DNA of 64,000 bases from Owenia fusiformis (GCA_903813345.2 CAIIXF020000001.1:46145885-46209884), one strand, 5' to 3'; counted from the first letter of the stretch, positions 57,401 to 63,343 are shown. Notes: generated from the sequence alone by a model not told the origin. Translations and numbers: made by a program.

Positions 57401-57524
57401 CAACGATATGGGAAGATCCATCATGGCCGCCGTCGTTCCCATTTTCCCATATCGTGTCTTCGCATAACACCAAAGTGTTCAGCAATCCAGCAAGTATAAT
57501 AAATATAACCGTTGTACATTTCAT
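15357..57524 (-). CDS. SLC39A12-like: LIV-1 subfamily zinc transporter, ZIP12/ZIP4-like (13 exons, 767 aa)
   Basis: A ZIP-family importer that moves zinc into the cytosol across the plasma membrane or a vesicle membrane. Coding exons, in transcript order: 57524-57258, 44470-44096, 40692-40581, 37806-37696, 29723-29506, 29358-29184, 26714-26545, 25273-25112, 22828-22721, 17444-17309, 16937-16785, 16576-16389, 15485-15357. Every junction is GT-AG and all phases match, giving 2304 nt. Signal peptide about 1-21; ectodomain to about 420; TM1 421-443, TM2 453-476, TM3 502-521, TM4 613-637, TM5 645-661, TM6 678-699, TM7 708-726, TM8 740-761. Metal-site motifs: HNFAD (627-631, TM4) and HELPHELGD (656-664, TM5), the LIV-1 signature. 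[10 protein letters not shown] in TM2 and the wording around TM4-TM5 resemble vertebrate ZIP12 and ZIP4 more than ZIP8/14. A His-rich cytosolic loop lies at 531-600. The family is secure; orthology to ZIP12 rather than ZIP4 is not settled. Human relatives are about 650-690 aa; the excess lies mainly in acidic-His tracts. Confidence 0.93.
15594..16290. mobile_element. Short-TIR element with internal minisatellite, copy A
   Basis: It starts near ACAAGGCATCAACATGAC followed by AAAATATCACCACC and ends TGGTGGTGACATA. Inside are degenerate tandem units of about 130 bp (AGTCAGATTTGAACTTCTGA, a GATGATTTTGAAAA block, then CCTTGAGAAGGTCATTGAAG). It lies in the last intron of the ZIP gene. Copies B (21534) and C (23042) share both ends. 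Confidence 0.75.
16389..16576 (-). CDS. ZIP exon 12: TM6 and TM7
   Basis: It starts [17 protein letters not shown], completing the LIV-1 signature, then TM6 ([17 protein letters not shown]) and TM7 ([18 protein letters not shown]). The donor is ATG|GTAAGT, phase 0. Confidence 0.94.
16785..16937 (-). CDS. ZIP exon 11: TM4 and TM5 metal site
   Basis: It encodes [20 protein letters not shown] and the remainder of TM4, then [17 protein letters not shown] of TM5. It thus supplies the HNxxD and HExPHE residues that form the binuclear metal centre in ZIP structures. The splice falls inside the Gly codon of HELG|D. Confidence 0.95.
17309..17444 (-). CDS. ZIP exon 10: rest of the cytosolic loop
   Basis: It encodes [15 protein letters not shown] through [18 protein letters not shown]. 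The acceptor is TTGTAG and the donor GCAG|GTATGT in phase 1. A second HGHSH cluster lies close to TM4. Confidence 0.87.
18346..19464. repeat. Repeat element with 140 bp GGCGGCCATTTT minisatellite, copy 1
   Basis: It starts AACCAGAACAACGGCAACGC and ends with (CGGA)n followed by CCCTCCGAACTTCGTTCGAT. The body has about four or five units of about 140 bp with AAAATGGCGGCCATTTT palindromes and CAAATATGAACAAAATCGCT. The subterminal sequences CGAATCCCATCGAAC and GTTCGATTGGGAT are near inverted copies. A second copy occupies 42346-43693. Class unknown. Confidence 0.8.
20273..21314 (+). mobile_element. Mariner-like foldback with transposase remnant
   Basis: The TIR CAGGGTGTCCAATAAATAAG at the left has its complement ending CACCCTG at the right, with TA at 20271-20272 and 21315-21316. 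Arms of about 480 bp pair almost fully, leaving a central loop. The loop encodes a transposase scrap (see 20778-20867). The long arms look like an internal inverted duplication of a mariner 5' or 3' part. Confidence 0.88.
20778..20867 (+). pseudogene. Mariner transposase C-terminal fragment
   Basis: Thirty codons read [20 protein letters not shown] and onwards to NKFGS. This matches the conserved mariner block YSPDLAPxD, which carries the third catalytic Asp of the DD34D triad (family knowledge). Nothing else of the transposase was recognised, so the element cannot be autonomous. Confidence 0.82.
21534..21930. mobile_element. Short-TIR element with internal minisatellite, copy B
   Basis: A shorter, more diverged copy of the 15594 element: left end near TAATGCCATCACC, right end CACTTTTGATAGTGACATA, with about two internal units. 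Located in the intron between ZIP exons 9 and 10. Confidence 0.65.
22721..22828 (-). CDS. ZIP exon 9: His-rich cytosolic loop
   Basis: It encodes [16 protein letters not shown], then a Lys-Glu rich segment ending QMNE. Alternating His-Ser/Gly is typical of the variable TM3-TM4 loop of ZIP importers, a zinc-sensing or degradation-control region in studied members. 36 codons, phase 0. Confidence 0.88.
23042..24738. mobile_element. Short-TIR element with internal minisatellite, copy C (expanded)
   Basis: Left end ACAAGGCATTAACATGAC with AATGTCACCACC, right end CACTTTTGGTGGTGACATA. Inside are roughly eleven or more units of about 110-150 bp built on AAAGTCAGATTTGAACTTCT and GACCTTGAGAAGGTCATTGA. 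Higher-order blocks of two units can be seen near 23400-23870. It fills most of the intron between ZIP exons 8 and 9. Confidence 0.85.
25112..25273 (-). CDS. ZIP exon 8: loop and TM3
   Basis: It encodes [14 protein letters not shown], a short His-acid loop after TM2, then TM3 ([18 protein letters not shown]), ending RPDTP at the donor CCA|GTAAGT. 54 codons, phase 0 on both sides. Confidence 0.9.
25691..26380. mobile_element. TIR element with 145 bp internal minisatellite
   Basis: The 10 bp ends ATCACACCAT (25691-25700) and ATGGTGTGAT (26371-26380) are perfect inverted copies. About four units of about 145 bp lie inside, built on CCTTCAAAATGGCCACCAGA and GGTTTTCCTGAAATGGC. It lies in the intron between ZIP exons 7 and 8. 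Same design as the 15594 family but unrelated ends. Confidence 0.7.
26545..26714 (-). CDS. ZIP exon 7: TM1 and TM2
   Basis: It encodes [18 protein letters not shown] (TM1) and [18 protein letters not shown] (TM2), ending LIPQ. The [10 protein letters not shown] run is shared with vertebrate ZIP12. The donor CAG|GTTTTTAC is weak beyond the first bases but is fixed by phase 0 joining to exon 8. Confidence 0.92.
27216..28821. mobile_element. Mariner-type foldback element, itself interrupted
   Basis: Ends CGAGGGGTGATCAATAAGTA and TACTTATTGATCAACCCTCG are inverted copies, with TA at 27214-27215 and 28822-28823. Arms pair for about 200 bp (for instance GAAGGAGGTATAGGTAC against GTACCTGTACCTCCTTC). 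No transposase was recognised. The element at 27582-28555 is inserted in its loop. Confidence 0.82.
27582..28555. mobile_element. TIR element nested in the mariner-type element
   Basis: The 11 bp ends CAGTGTTCGCG and CGCGAACACTG are perfect inverted copies, and AGGGC is directly repeated on both sides (27577-27581, 28556-28560). The 974 bp body has no transposase. Superfamily is uncertain: the CAGTG terminus suggests hAT, but only a 5 bp duplication is visible. Confidence 0.78.
29184..29358 (-). CDS. ZIP exon 6: membrane-proximal ectodomain (PAL-like region)
   Basis: It starts [13 protein letters not shown] and contains [16 protein letters not shown], the place where LIV-1 ZIPs carry a Pro-Ala-Leu motif; here it reads Pro-Thr-Leu. 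The donor is GAAA|GTAGGT; this site, rather than the later GT, is required for phase 1 and gives a Thr at the junction with exon 7. Confidence 0.85.
29506..29723 (-). CDS. ZIP exon 5: second His-acid tract and basic cleavage-like sites
   Basis: It encodes residues 289-361. After a short helix come repeats of the form DEHAGHKED (about 304-334), then RRRR (336-339) and later a RHKR sequence. RxKR matches the furin consensus. Ectodomain shedding is established for some LIV-1 ZIPs (ZIP4, ZIP6, ZIP10); cleavage here is inference. Phase 1 in, phase 0 out. Confidence 0.88.
29938..31870 (+). mobile_element. 5'-truncated Tx1/L1-like LINE, left arm of a palindrome
   Basis: It begins inside the reverse-transcriptase ORF near its C-terminus, with the frame [20 protein letters not shown] and then TGA at 30037-30039. 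A 3' UTR with a C-rich tract follows, then a tandem array of about 178 bp units (30540-31860) built on TTGTACAATATCAGGTCTGA and CTTTGATGATATTTATGG. An inverted copy lies to its right, meeting it tail to tail near 31870-31910. Confidence 0.85.
32276..33785. mobile_element. Insertion interrupting the LINE repeat array
   Basis: The 178 bp repeats stop at CATATAC before AGGGTGTTTCATATTGAGAG and resume near 33790. The starting sequence resembles a mariner-type end. Its right terminus is not clear. It contains the foldback at 32344-33353. Confidence 0.5.
32344..33353. mobile_element. Foldback element, mariner-type ends
   Basis: Left CGAGGGTTGATCATAAAGTT and right AACTTTGTGATCAACCCTCG are inverted copies with TA at 32342-32343 and 33354-33355. 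Arms pair over more than 350 bp, including GTTGCCATAGTAAC against GTTACCATGGCAAC. The first bases resemble the 27216 element, so both may be one broad family. No coding remnant. Confidence 0.82.
35872..37203 (-). pseudogene. LINE reverse transcriptase, C-terminal part (443 aa open frame)
   Basis: It encodes the region after the RT palm of a Tx1/L1-type ORF2. Seen: [20 protein letters not shown] near the start (the RNLTLLGKI block common to L1/Tx1 elements), later [20 protein letters not shown] followed by CENCN, an H and YEC, which form the C-terminal CCHC knuckle. The frame also runs upstream of the first Met ([12 protein letters not shown]), so the Met is not the true start. Endonuclease and the catalytic RT core are missing. 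The frame is intact over 443 codons, which suggests a fairly young insertion. Confidence 0.85.
37696..37806 (-). CDS. ZIP exon 4: ectodomain segment
   Basis: The 111 nt exon begins and ends in phase 1 and encodes [20 protein letters not shown] and onwards to MMEE. The acceptor is ATTGTAG, the donor GAAG|GTAAGC. A mariner-like element starts only about 30 bp upstream of its acceptor. Confidence 0.85.
37838..38828 (+). mobile_element. Mariner-like element with transposase remnant
   Basis: Left end CAGGGTGTCTCAAAAAAATG, right end CATTTTTTGAGACACCCTA, with TA at 37836-37837 and 38829-38830. TIRs extend over about 180 bp with mismatches. At about 38482-38507 the plus strand reads GYLKDHFYA directly after an in-frame TGA where mariner transposases usually have Trp (FLWGYLK motif). 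Non-autonomous, located in the intron between ZIP exons 3 and 4. Confidence 0.8.
38988..39780. mobile_element. TIR element with CACTsCCCCCAG ends
   Basis: The left terminus CACTCCCCCCAG and the right terminus CTGGGGGCAGTG are near-perfect inverted copies, and AAAGCC is repeated on both sides (38982-38987, 39781-39786). Internal sequence is rich in TTCTGCAAG and TTCCGCGG words. No transposase seen. Superfamily unresolved. Confidence 0.68.
39900..40390 (+). mobile_element. Pogo-type MITE retaining a transposase HTH fragment
   Basis: The TIR CTGTAGATTGGGTTAATTTG and its complement at the right end flank 491 bp, with TA at 39898-39899 and 40391-40392. Inside, at 40180-40293, the plus strand encodes [20 protein letters not shown] and then [17 protein letters not shown], which looks like the N-terminal helix-turn-helix of a transposase. 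The DDE domain is absent. Pogo assignment is from TA target and HTH type (inference). Confidence 0.72.
40581..40692 (-). CDS. ZIP exon 3: ectodomain helix segment
   Basis: The 112 nt exon encodes [16 protein letters not shown] and onwards, matching the Cys-hydrophobic helix pattern of LIV-1 ectodomains. It ends VLNFLQ plus one base at CAAG|GTAGAT (phase 1). Too short to show as an open frame; supported by phase continuity. Confidence 0.85.
41460..41663. repeat. Short inverted-repeat element
   Basis: Ends TGTATCTCCACAG and CTGGGGAGATACA pair with one mismatch. Inside, TTCTCAGGTGGGTGCAAG-type motifs recur three times. A 200 bp MITE in the intron between ZIP exons 2 and 3. Confidence 0.6.
41947..42093. 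repeat. Inverted repeat around CAGGAAATATTCC
   Basis: GTGATACAGGAAATATTCC near 41973 pairs with GGAATATTTCCTGTATCC near 42058, with weaker pairing outside (ATCACACATTACAGC versus GCTGAAACGTGTGAT). A probable MITE. Confidence 0.55.
42346..43693. repeat. Repeat element with 140 bp GGCGGCCATTTT minisatellite, copy 2
   Basis: Same order and orientation as 18346-19464: AACCAGAACAACGGCAACGC, about six 140 bp units, then a 330 bp tail nearly identical in both copies and ending in a longer (CGGA)n tract (43565-43650) with CCCTCCGAACTTCGTTCAAT. In the intron between ZIP exons 2 and 3. Confidence 0.82.
43565..43650. repeat. (CGGA)n microsatellite with CGTA variants
   Basis: About twenty tetranucleotides CGGA with interspersed CGTA. 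The equivalent tract in copy 1 (19390-19420) has only seven or eight, showing length change between copies. Confidence 0.9.
44096..44470 (-). CDS. ZIP exon 2: helical ectodomain plus acidic-His tract
   Basis: It encodes residues 90-214. It starts CLSSSKVF, so the Cys pair CSE|CL spans the splice. The final 41 residues (about 174-214) are almost only His, Glu, Asp and Gly with repeated DEHGA units, a candidate extracellular metal-binding tract. The acceptor is TTTCAG and the donor GAG|GTAAAT, both phase 0. Confidence 0.9.
45310..46646. mobile_element. Foldback element with inverted 15 bp minisatellite ends
   Basis: The left end (45318-45410) has six or seven units of CCCAGTTGTCCGAAA; the right end (46518-46640) has eight units of the reverse complement. 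Outer bases GGGTCAACCC and GGGGTGCACCC are similar in inverted sense. The 1.1 kb between them has no recognisable gene. Lies in the first ZIP intron. Confidence 0.8.
47239..47529. mobile_element. piggyBac-like MITE with TTAA target
   Basis: TTAA (47239-47242) is followed by CCTCTTGAATACC, and the right end is GGTATTCAAGAGG followed by TTAA (47526-47529). A perfect 13 bp TIR starting CC with TTAA duplication is the piggyBac pattern. 291 bp, no coding capacity. Confidence 0.82.
47530..50820. other. First ZIP intron, nothing recognised
   Basis: AT-rich sequence with no convincing exon, RNA gene or well-defined repeat. It contains a GC-richer patch near 48080-48180 without coding signal. Confidence 0.4.
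50821..50923. repeat. Perfect 25 bp inverted repeat (hairpin)
   Basis: Arms 50821-50845 and 50899-50923 are perfectly complementary; each contains GACCTGAATCGATTGCAAAC or its complement. The spacer is 53 nt and AT-rich. TA lies at both outer ends, so a 103 bp MITE is the simplest reading. Confidence 0.85.
50924..52745. other. First ZIP intron, diffuse repeats only
   Basis: No exon seen. From about 51880 to 52740 a unit of roughly 240 bp recurs about three times (ACACATGACCTTTTCC, then TCATTTACCTTGAAAAC, then TCTCATGGAAGGAACCAAGC), with a weaker continuation at 55620-55930. Confidence 0.5.
53930..54120. repeat. 12 bp tandem repeat GTAGCTGAGTAA
   Basis: About fifteen degenerate copies of GTAGCTGAGTAA or GTAGCTGAGTAG follow one another inside the second element at 53880. 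Confidence 0.85.
55539..55613. repeat. Duplicated 11 bp hairpin (AGACTCCAGAT / ATCTGGAGTCT)
   Basis: Two hairpins, 55539-55564 (loop TTTC) and 55589-55613 (loop TTC), are separated by a repeated AATAAGAAAAC-GGCAAAA stretch. The stem sequence also occurs at the left ends of the repeat elements at 52775 and 53903, so it marks their termini. Confidence 0.85.
56560..57045. repeat. Repeat related to the split element at 26917
   Basis: It contains GAATTTTTTGAGCCACAAAT, TTTGCAATCTACTCTAAATT and a right end of CGGA/CGCA repeats with CCCTACCGAACTTAGTTCGT and TGGGATAAAG. The tail is analogous to, but distinct from, those at 19464 and 43693. Lies just downstream of ZIP exon 1. Confidence 0.65.
57258..57524 (-). 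CDS. ZIP exon 1: signal peptide and start of ectodomain
   Basis: It encodes residues 1-89. ATG at 57524 has A at -3, and is followed by a hydrophobic core ([16 protein letters not shown]) ending in Cys, a typical signal peptide. The exon continues with an acidic helical segment and ends NECSE at the donor GAG|GTAAGA in phase 0. The next intron is 12.8 kb, the longest in the gene. Confidence 0.9.
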
Positions 57525-57990
57525 CTTTCGGTGTAACTTCTTCTTATCGCACTACACCTAAAGCTGATAACTTGCCTAAAACGTCAACAAACTGGAATGT
57601 TTTCGTGAGACGAACCTTGCTTGTTTCTACGAACTGGGAAACTTAATGTGAAGGTACACCACGTGACTTTCTCCCTGACTTTATTAATATGCAAATGAGC
57701 CTGTGAAACAAATGTGAAGCTATATCGCATAGGACGACATCTATCAATGTCATGAATATTTATTTGTTTCTATTGATGGCAATGTATGCCTTCAGTCATC
57801 ATATATGAATTACATTGATCATGGATCAATTTGTCAAGATGATAAATTGTTGCCCACTAGGATCACAGAAAGTACATTTGAGAAAGATTAAAAAAATACA
57901 AAAGATTTTAATCTAATTATGTTTAGGTATGTTTAACTATAACATAACAAAATCTGAAGCATTCAGTATGCTGTTGTTTATTTAGTTGCT
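57525..57990. promoter_or_regulatory. Upstream region of the ZIP gene
   Basis: This is where the 5' UTR and promoter of the minus-strand ZIP gene should be. I found no clear TATA box at a fitting distance and no TGCRCNC metal-response core. It is called by position only. Confidence 0.3.
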
Positions 57991-58109
57991 TCAGATACGT
58001 GTCTCTGGTTGCTTTGTGTTTAAATCATCATCTTGATCCAGTGTCTTCCCATTTCGGCCCTTCCCACTTTGCCCCTTCGCATTTCTTGATCCATCAAGGT
58101 ATTTCATGA
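57991..58109 (-). CDS. Candidate terminal exon with polyadenylation signal
   Basis: After an acceptor TTCCTTTAG the minus strand reads VMKYLDGSRNAKGQSGKGRN through GKTLDQDDDLNTKQPETRI and stops. An AATAAA lies 9 nt beyond the stop (complement at 57977-57982). Entry in phase 1 matches the donor at 61743 of the right-hand gene, and the local sequence is richer in G and C than its surroundings. It could be a third alternative last exon of that gene or the end of another transcript. It shows no similarity to the other two last exons. Confidence 0.35.
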
Positions 58110-58469
58110 CTAAAGGAATACACTGATTAAACAGTAAATGTATGCCAAACTTAATTATCAATGTATCCATGCAAGTGTTTTTCAAAGAAAGACCCCCACC
58201 CAGAGTGTCAATTTTTGTGAGCGTGGCACTTCTCTATTGGATTCCTTGTAATAACAGATTTTCACTCCAAAACACATTTTGGAGTTGCTTTTTTTTCTTC
58301 AATAAGTGAACTCACTGAAATACTTAGTATCTATTGGTGCATTTTTCACATCATTTTGTTCATCGTTTTCAACTTTGTTGGTCCTTTTTCCATAGAGCTT
58401 TGAAATCTTGTTATAGTCTGGTTTTTTAATGAGATTTTGGGAGATCTGCATTTTTAACCATTAAAGACT

Positions 58470-58866
58470 AAAAGGACGATTCTCGGTTTGGAGAACGAAG
58501 TTCATCAATCCAAATGAGCATTATCCCTGCTTCGGACAAATTTGATTTTTTTACATAATATAGATTTGAATGTCTTCTTTTGAATAATCATAATTTTATT
58601 TGGGTAATATTTCTGGATTTTTCGCAAAAAAATATTAGCGCAGTACACTGATGAACTTCTTTCCCCAAATCCAGACTTGTATTTTAATTGAATCGGTCTA
58701 ATTGAGCGTTATCCCTGCTTCAGACCAATTTGTTATTTTTTCATCTTGTAGATTTAAATGTCCTTTTTTGAATATTTATAGTTTAATTTGGGTAATATTT
58801 CTATATTTTTCATGAAAAAAATCATTAGCCCAGGAGACTGTTCTCCAAACCGAGAATCGTCCTTTT
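58470..58866. mobile_element. MITE with perfect TIRs and an internal duplication
   Basis: The ends AAAAGGACGATTCTCGGTTT (continuing to 27 bp) at 58470 and their exact complement ending at 58866 flank 397 bp. Inside, two direct copies of about 190 bp (GCATTATCCCTGCTTCGGAC and GCGTTATCCCTGCTTCAGAC) lie head to tail. No clear target duplication. Confidence 0.82.
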
Positions 58867-60437
58867 GTTCTATTTGATGGTATATTTGAATTCGTGTAAT
58901 TTTCAATCAAAACAAGTTTGATTTGCACTGTTATTTGCCTTTATTCGAATTCTAATGATTTTCTAGTTGTCCAAAAAAGGTGGGGCTAAATCCCCATTGA
59001 CACAATGCTGAAAAACCTTTAAAAGTCCATTTACTCCTATCAGGATCACTTGATTTAAGTGACTCTGGCAATACATTTACATGTATTCTAGCCCAACTTT
59101 AGCCCTACCAACCCATGATGCCATCTATTTTCCATTATATGGGAAAGAGGTCAATTGTTAAAACTGTTAAACACAATCAAGCAAAAATTGGATGCCGACA
59201 ACTGAGTTTATTACCAAAAGCTTGAAAACCTAAGCATTCAATGGTAAAGAATTAAAAGGCTTATATTATTTCCAAAACTGAATGACAAACCTTTTTGCAC
59301 AACATATGTTTTTGCTACATTGTATTACTCTTTGAAAGAGACAATTCTTCAACTTTTTGTGTGTTTTGTAACGTGTTATATCTTTTCAAATAAGTATAGA
59401 ACACAGTGCACCAAAATTACATTAACAATGTCATTACTAGGTATAATTCTTTGAATTGTTTCCAATTATGTGATTATATGAACTAAAATTTATTTTTAAA
59501 AGTCAGTGTTATCAAAAGTGTGATATCAAAGAAAAGAAATTCAAAGAGGCCTCTCCCACTTTTTCCCATTCAAAGAGTCTCTAGAAGAGTTCAACAGTGT
59601 TAAAGAGTTGTGATAATTCTTGCTCACAATACAGCAAATGTGAATAAATAAATAAATAAAATAAATGTGATTGTATTTTTAATTCCATTTTATTCCATTT
59701 AGCTTACAAAATTATACAAGTAGTAAACGTTTTAAGAACAAGACACACCTTTTTTCAGAAATTTTCAAAGCTGGAAAAATTGCTCACATTGAAAGCAGCT
59801 TGACATCTTTTTTCAATTTTAAGAGTCAATTAAATTAATTTCTACATAAGCAATCTTTCAAGCCTTCATAACTACAGAAGATGCAAGTTACATATTTTAC
59901 ACTTTGTCAATTGTCATGCTGTATTTACTTTATATTTTTGTAGTTTGTACTATAGATTAGTCTAGTTTAAGTTAATTGTTGTATATTGTTAATATATCAT
60001 TGAAGATAGACATCAAAGAGTCAATTAAAGATAAATATACAATATACAAAAACATATTTGAGGTGATTCTGAATCAGAATTACAGATCATGATAACTGGA
60101 GGATTTCTTACAGTTTTTTCAATATAATTTTCAATATATAATTATCATGTCTATCAATGCTACAATATTCGTTTTAACATAATTAGTTTGTCACATTGAT
60201 TTAGCATTCTGCAAGTCGCTTGTCTATTTATTATATCCTAGAATGAAAGTTGTCATGTAATATATGGTCCATTTTGGTTCTGTCACATGATGGTATTTTT
60301 GTCATGGTACTCAACTCTAGTCATGTTCATATCAATAATCAATGAAACCAACATGTTTTTTTGGCAAAAAATGTTCAATATACACAGGTTTTACTGTACA
60401 TACAGCCTAAACATACACACAAACACAGTCCCTTATG
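58867..60437. other. Intergenic or intronic, nothing recognised
   Basis: AT-rich sequence downstream of the long last exon of the right-hand gene; an (AATA)n run lies near 59645. No coding region seen. Confidence 0.4.
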
Positions 60438-60760
60438 TTATGGGAGAGGAACTGGTTGGTTATAGAACTCCCAGAAGTCATCATTTTGTTTTTGCACTGG
60501 TTGTAATTTGACCTGCTCCACTTTTGGTTTAGGTGGAGTCAAAGGTGGAGTCTTAAACTCAATATTTTCCAACACCATATCTGGTTTCTTTGGTTTAGGT
60601 TTTGCCTTTTTAGGTTTCAGCTTTGGTGGTTCCACAGGTTTTGGTGGTGGCCTTTTGGCATTTCTGTCCCAATTTGCCTCTGCTTTTGGCAATGAATCAA
60701 GATAGTCATTCCAACTTTTCTTCATTCTTTGGCGGAGAATATTATGTTCACTCCAAAACC
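60438..60760 (-). CDS. Right gene, alternative last exon (long)
   Basis: After CTTCAG it reads FWSEHNILRQRMKKSWNDYL, then a Pro-Lys rich tail with KPKKAKPKPKKP and ends FYNQPVPLP before the stop. It would be used when the upstream last exon is skipped, replacing ten C-terminal residues by about 85, including the strongly basic tail. Confidence 0.82.
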
Positions 60761-63343
60761 CTGAAGATCACATGCACAAAAAGGGTCACAAAATTTACAT
60801 GAAGGCTAGTTTTATGAATGTAAAAAATGTACAAAAATAATCAATCTATGAACTACTGTTAACTCATATTTACAAAAATATACATGTGCTTATGTAAAAA
60901 ATCTATGTGGTTGCATTTTGGTTTGTGTGCAACTTTATAAAGCCATGCATTTCACATATGATAGGGACAGATAAATGAGAAAACAGGTTTGTTTGAATTT
61001 TGCAATGAATAAAGCCATTGTGTATTTTACCCGCCTCTCCCTACCTTATTTCCCTAAGCACATTTTGAGAGAATTGTGAAAGAATTAAGTGACATATTCA
61101 TATCAACCTGTTTGCTCAATCTGAAAGCAGTAACTCATAACTTAAAGAAACAGTAAAGCTTTCGTGCATCACTCATTTGTCAATGGAGTGGATTTCATTT
61201 AAGTCCTCATAATTTATACACCAAGGGCATTCAAGAGAGCCCATGGTTATACTGCTTGTTTAGGCTTCAATGTCTCTTCAAGATAAATGTTCCATGCTTT
61301 CTTCATACGCTGCCTTAGAATGTTGTGCTCAGCCCAATAACCTTAAATTAAAAATAAATTATGTTAATATCCCTCAACCATACATGTGAACTGATAACAA
61401 GAAACTCCTTCAATCCTTCATATGGATTTCAACAGGTTCACCACAAAAACCTAAAACATACTAATAATTCAGTAAACAAATGTATAAAAGAAAATTATTT
61501 TTATGATATCATCAAATCTATAAAGAACATCAATACTAAGATAAGACAGAGCAATATTAGAATAGAATGAGTAATGGTTTTCATTTAAACTGAAAAACCA
61601 GTAAAGAAAATATAGCAATGCATTAATTTGAACCATTTACTCCATAGTGTGTGGATAATTTCCATATTAACCTCCTGTTGGATAATTAAAAAAGTTTGAC
61701 TGAGAATGAAGAAAATTATTGTTGATGGACATATGTACTCACCTAGCTCATCCTGTGTATGTCTCCACTCATCTGGGTCTTTGTATCTCCTCTCATGTGG
61801 GTCCATGTTGTGAACCTCATGTGTAACACCACTCTTTGTGGTGAAGTTATAACCAGGGAAAACATTGTATCTTAGTCCATTGCTTATTTGATCATACTTA
61901 GGATTGAGTAAACTAGGACTTAAAGGCACTGTTTGTGACCGACGTCGTGGTTTACGATGAATGCTGTTCTTCACTTCTTCAGTGGCTCTTAAACTTTCTT
62001 GCACTTTGTCTAAATCTGAAAGGGCACTTCGGCAGATTTTGGTACCAAATTTATGTTGTATATTTAGTGGGACATCAGAAATTCCATTAGACCCATTTCC
62101 TATTGGAAACTTTGCCCTGCGTCCCATCTGTGGTTTATTTCCATATGATTTTACATCAAGCGGAAACATGTGACTTTTATAGGAAGTTTGTTCTTTATCA
62201 TTGAACTCCATGCCAAGTCTTAAAGGATCACCAATTATAGAGTATTGATGGACAGGTGGCTTTTCTTTAGACTTCTGGTAATCAAATCCCTTTGTGTCTT
62301 TAAGTCCTACAATATTGATCTTCTCAGCATTGTTAACATGTGTTTCGTTGTACCACTGGCTTGGTTGAGGAGTCTCAGGAATGTGAGTCTCTCCAGCAGT
62401 AACATTAGCATTTGGAGCTCTGAAATATAGGGATTCCACACCTAGTTTGTCTAGCTGTTTAGTTGCGTCTCCAGCCTGTTTGAGCTGCTTTTCTAGCTTA
62501 GCCTTTTCAGTTTGAAATGACTCATCTCCTGTAACAAAGTATCCAAGATTAATTTCGCAGTGGTAAAGAAATGTAGAATATCATATTTTTAGTCTCAACT
62601 GGAGGTTCTCCAAATGTGACGCAGGGACCATGAATTGGATAAATTTCATTTTACAAAATCAAATAATAAGTAAATTTGATAAGGAAAATGATTTCAAAAG
62701 GATTTGGAGCCACATCAATAAAGATTCTAAATATCACAGAGGACACCATTATCCTTTTTTATAATGCACATTGACTTTAAACTGAATGTTTAGTTATTGA
62801 GTGGGTCTCAATGCGAAAAATGTTCCACTTAGGAGGTGTTCCACGTATGGAGTTTCATTTAACAATAAGTCAATAAGTTGTAGGACTTTGAAAAGCATTC
62901 CACATTCTTTACAGGTTGATCAAATAAAGCGTATACAAATAATAGGGTATTGGTATAGGGTAATTCACAAAAATTTTATATCTATTGGTCAAAATTTCAT
63001 TTTGTACCAGTGTCTTTCTAACTATTCACGTCCACTATTATAGTGGTTCTACCACACACTTGCTCTAAATATCTGAATTACCTGCAAATCGATGATTAAC
63101 TTTAATATGTTCTGGAACAGTCCACTGCTTTGGTGGTCTTTTAGTTGGCTTATAATCATCAAACTGAACAGCATTGAGATCAATATTTTTGGCATCTTCC
63201 AACTCTTGTTTGGATCGATGCTCTAAGATTGAGCCAAATAAGCTGTTTTTGGGCATAGCCTCGGTCCGTTTGGCGCGGAAGTCAGCCATATTCCTCACCC
63301 GGCCAGTAGAAGCTGTTCTGGGAGAGGTCACTGTTGCTGCCAT
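60438..63343 (-). CDS. Unrecognised Pro/Lys-rich protein with alternative last exons
   Basis: I do not recognise this protein. Shared exons are 63343-63082 (87 codons plus one base) and 62528-61743 (starting GDESFQTEKAKLEKQLKQ). The transcript can then end with 61341-61247 (380 aa in total) or with 60760-60438 (456 aa). ATG at 63343 sits in a strong context (ACCATGG). No signal peptide or membrane segment. A short predicted coiled coil follows the first splice (KAKLEKQLKQAGDATKQLDK). The rest is low in hydrophobics and rich in Pro, Lys, Asn, His and Tyr, with short motifs such as SIIGDPLRLGMEF and NVFPGYNFTTKSGV and an RKPRRRSQTVP stretch. The composition recalls cytoskeletal or axonemal scaffold proteins, which is only an impression. 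Confidence 0.85.
61247..61341 (-). CDS. Right gene, alternative last exon (short)
   Basis: After TTAAG it reads YWAEHNILRQRMKKAWNIYL followed by ten residues and TAA. Sixteen of its first 22 residues are identical to the start of the exon at 60760, and the entry phase is the same. Confidence 0.8.
61743..62528 (-). CDS. Right gene, central exon
   Basis: The 786 nt exon has acceptor TTACAG and donor CTAG|GTGAGT, phase 1 on both sides. It encodes the coiled coil and most of the protein, ending PDEWRHTQDEL. As both borders are phase 1 it could also be skipped without a frameshift. Confidence 0.88.
63082..63343 (-). CDS. Right gene, first coding exon
   Basis: It encodes MAATVTSPRTASTGRVRNMA onwards to KVNHRFA and one further base. 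The donor is GCAG|GTAATT, phase 1. The basic, Ser/Thr-rich N-terminus has no targeting signal that I can identify. Confidence 0.85.

Noticed and set aside
60508-60705. Gly-Phe rich plus-strand frame
   Set aside because: It is the antisense shadow of the Pro-Lys rich last exon.
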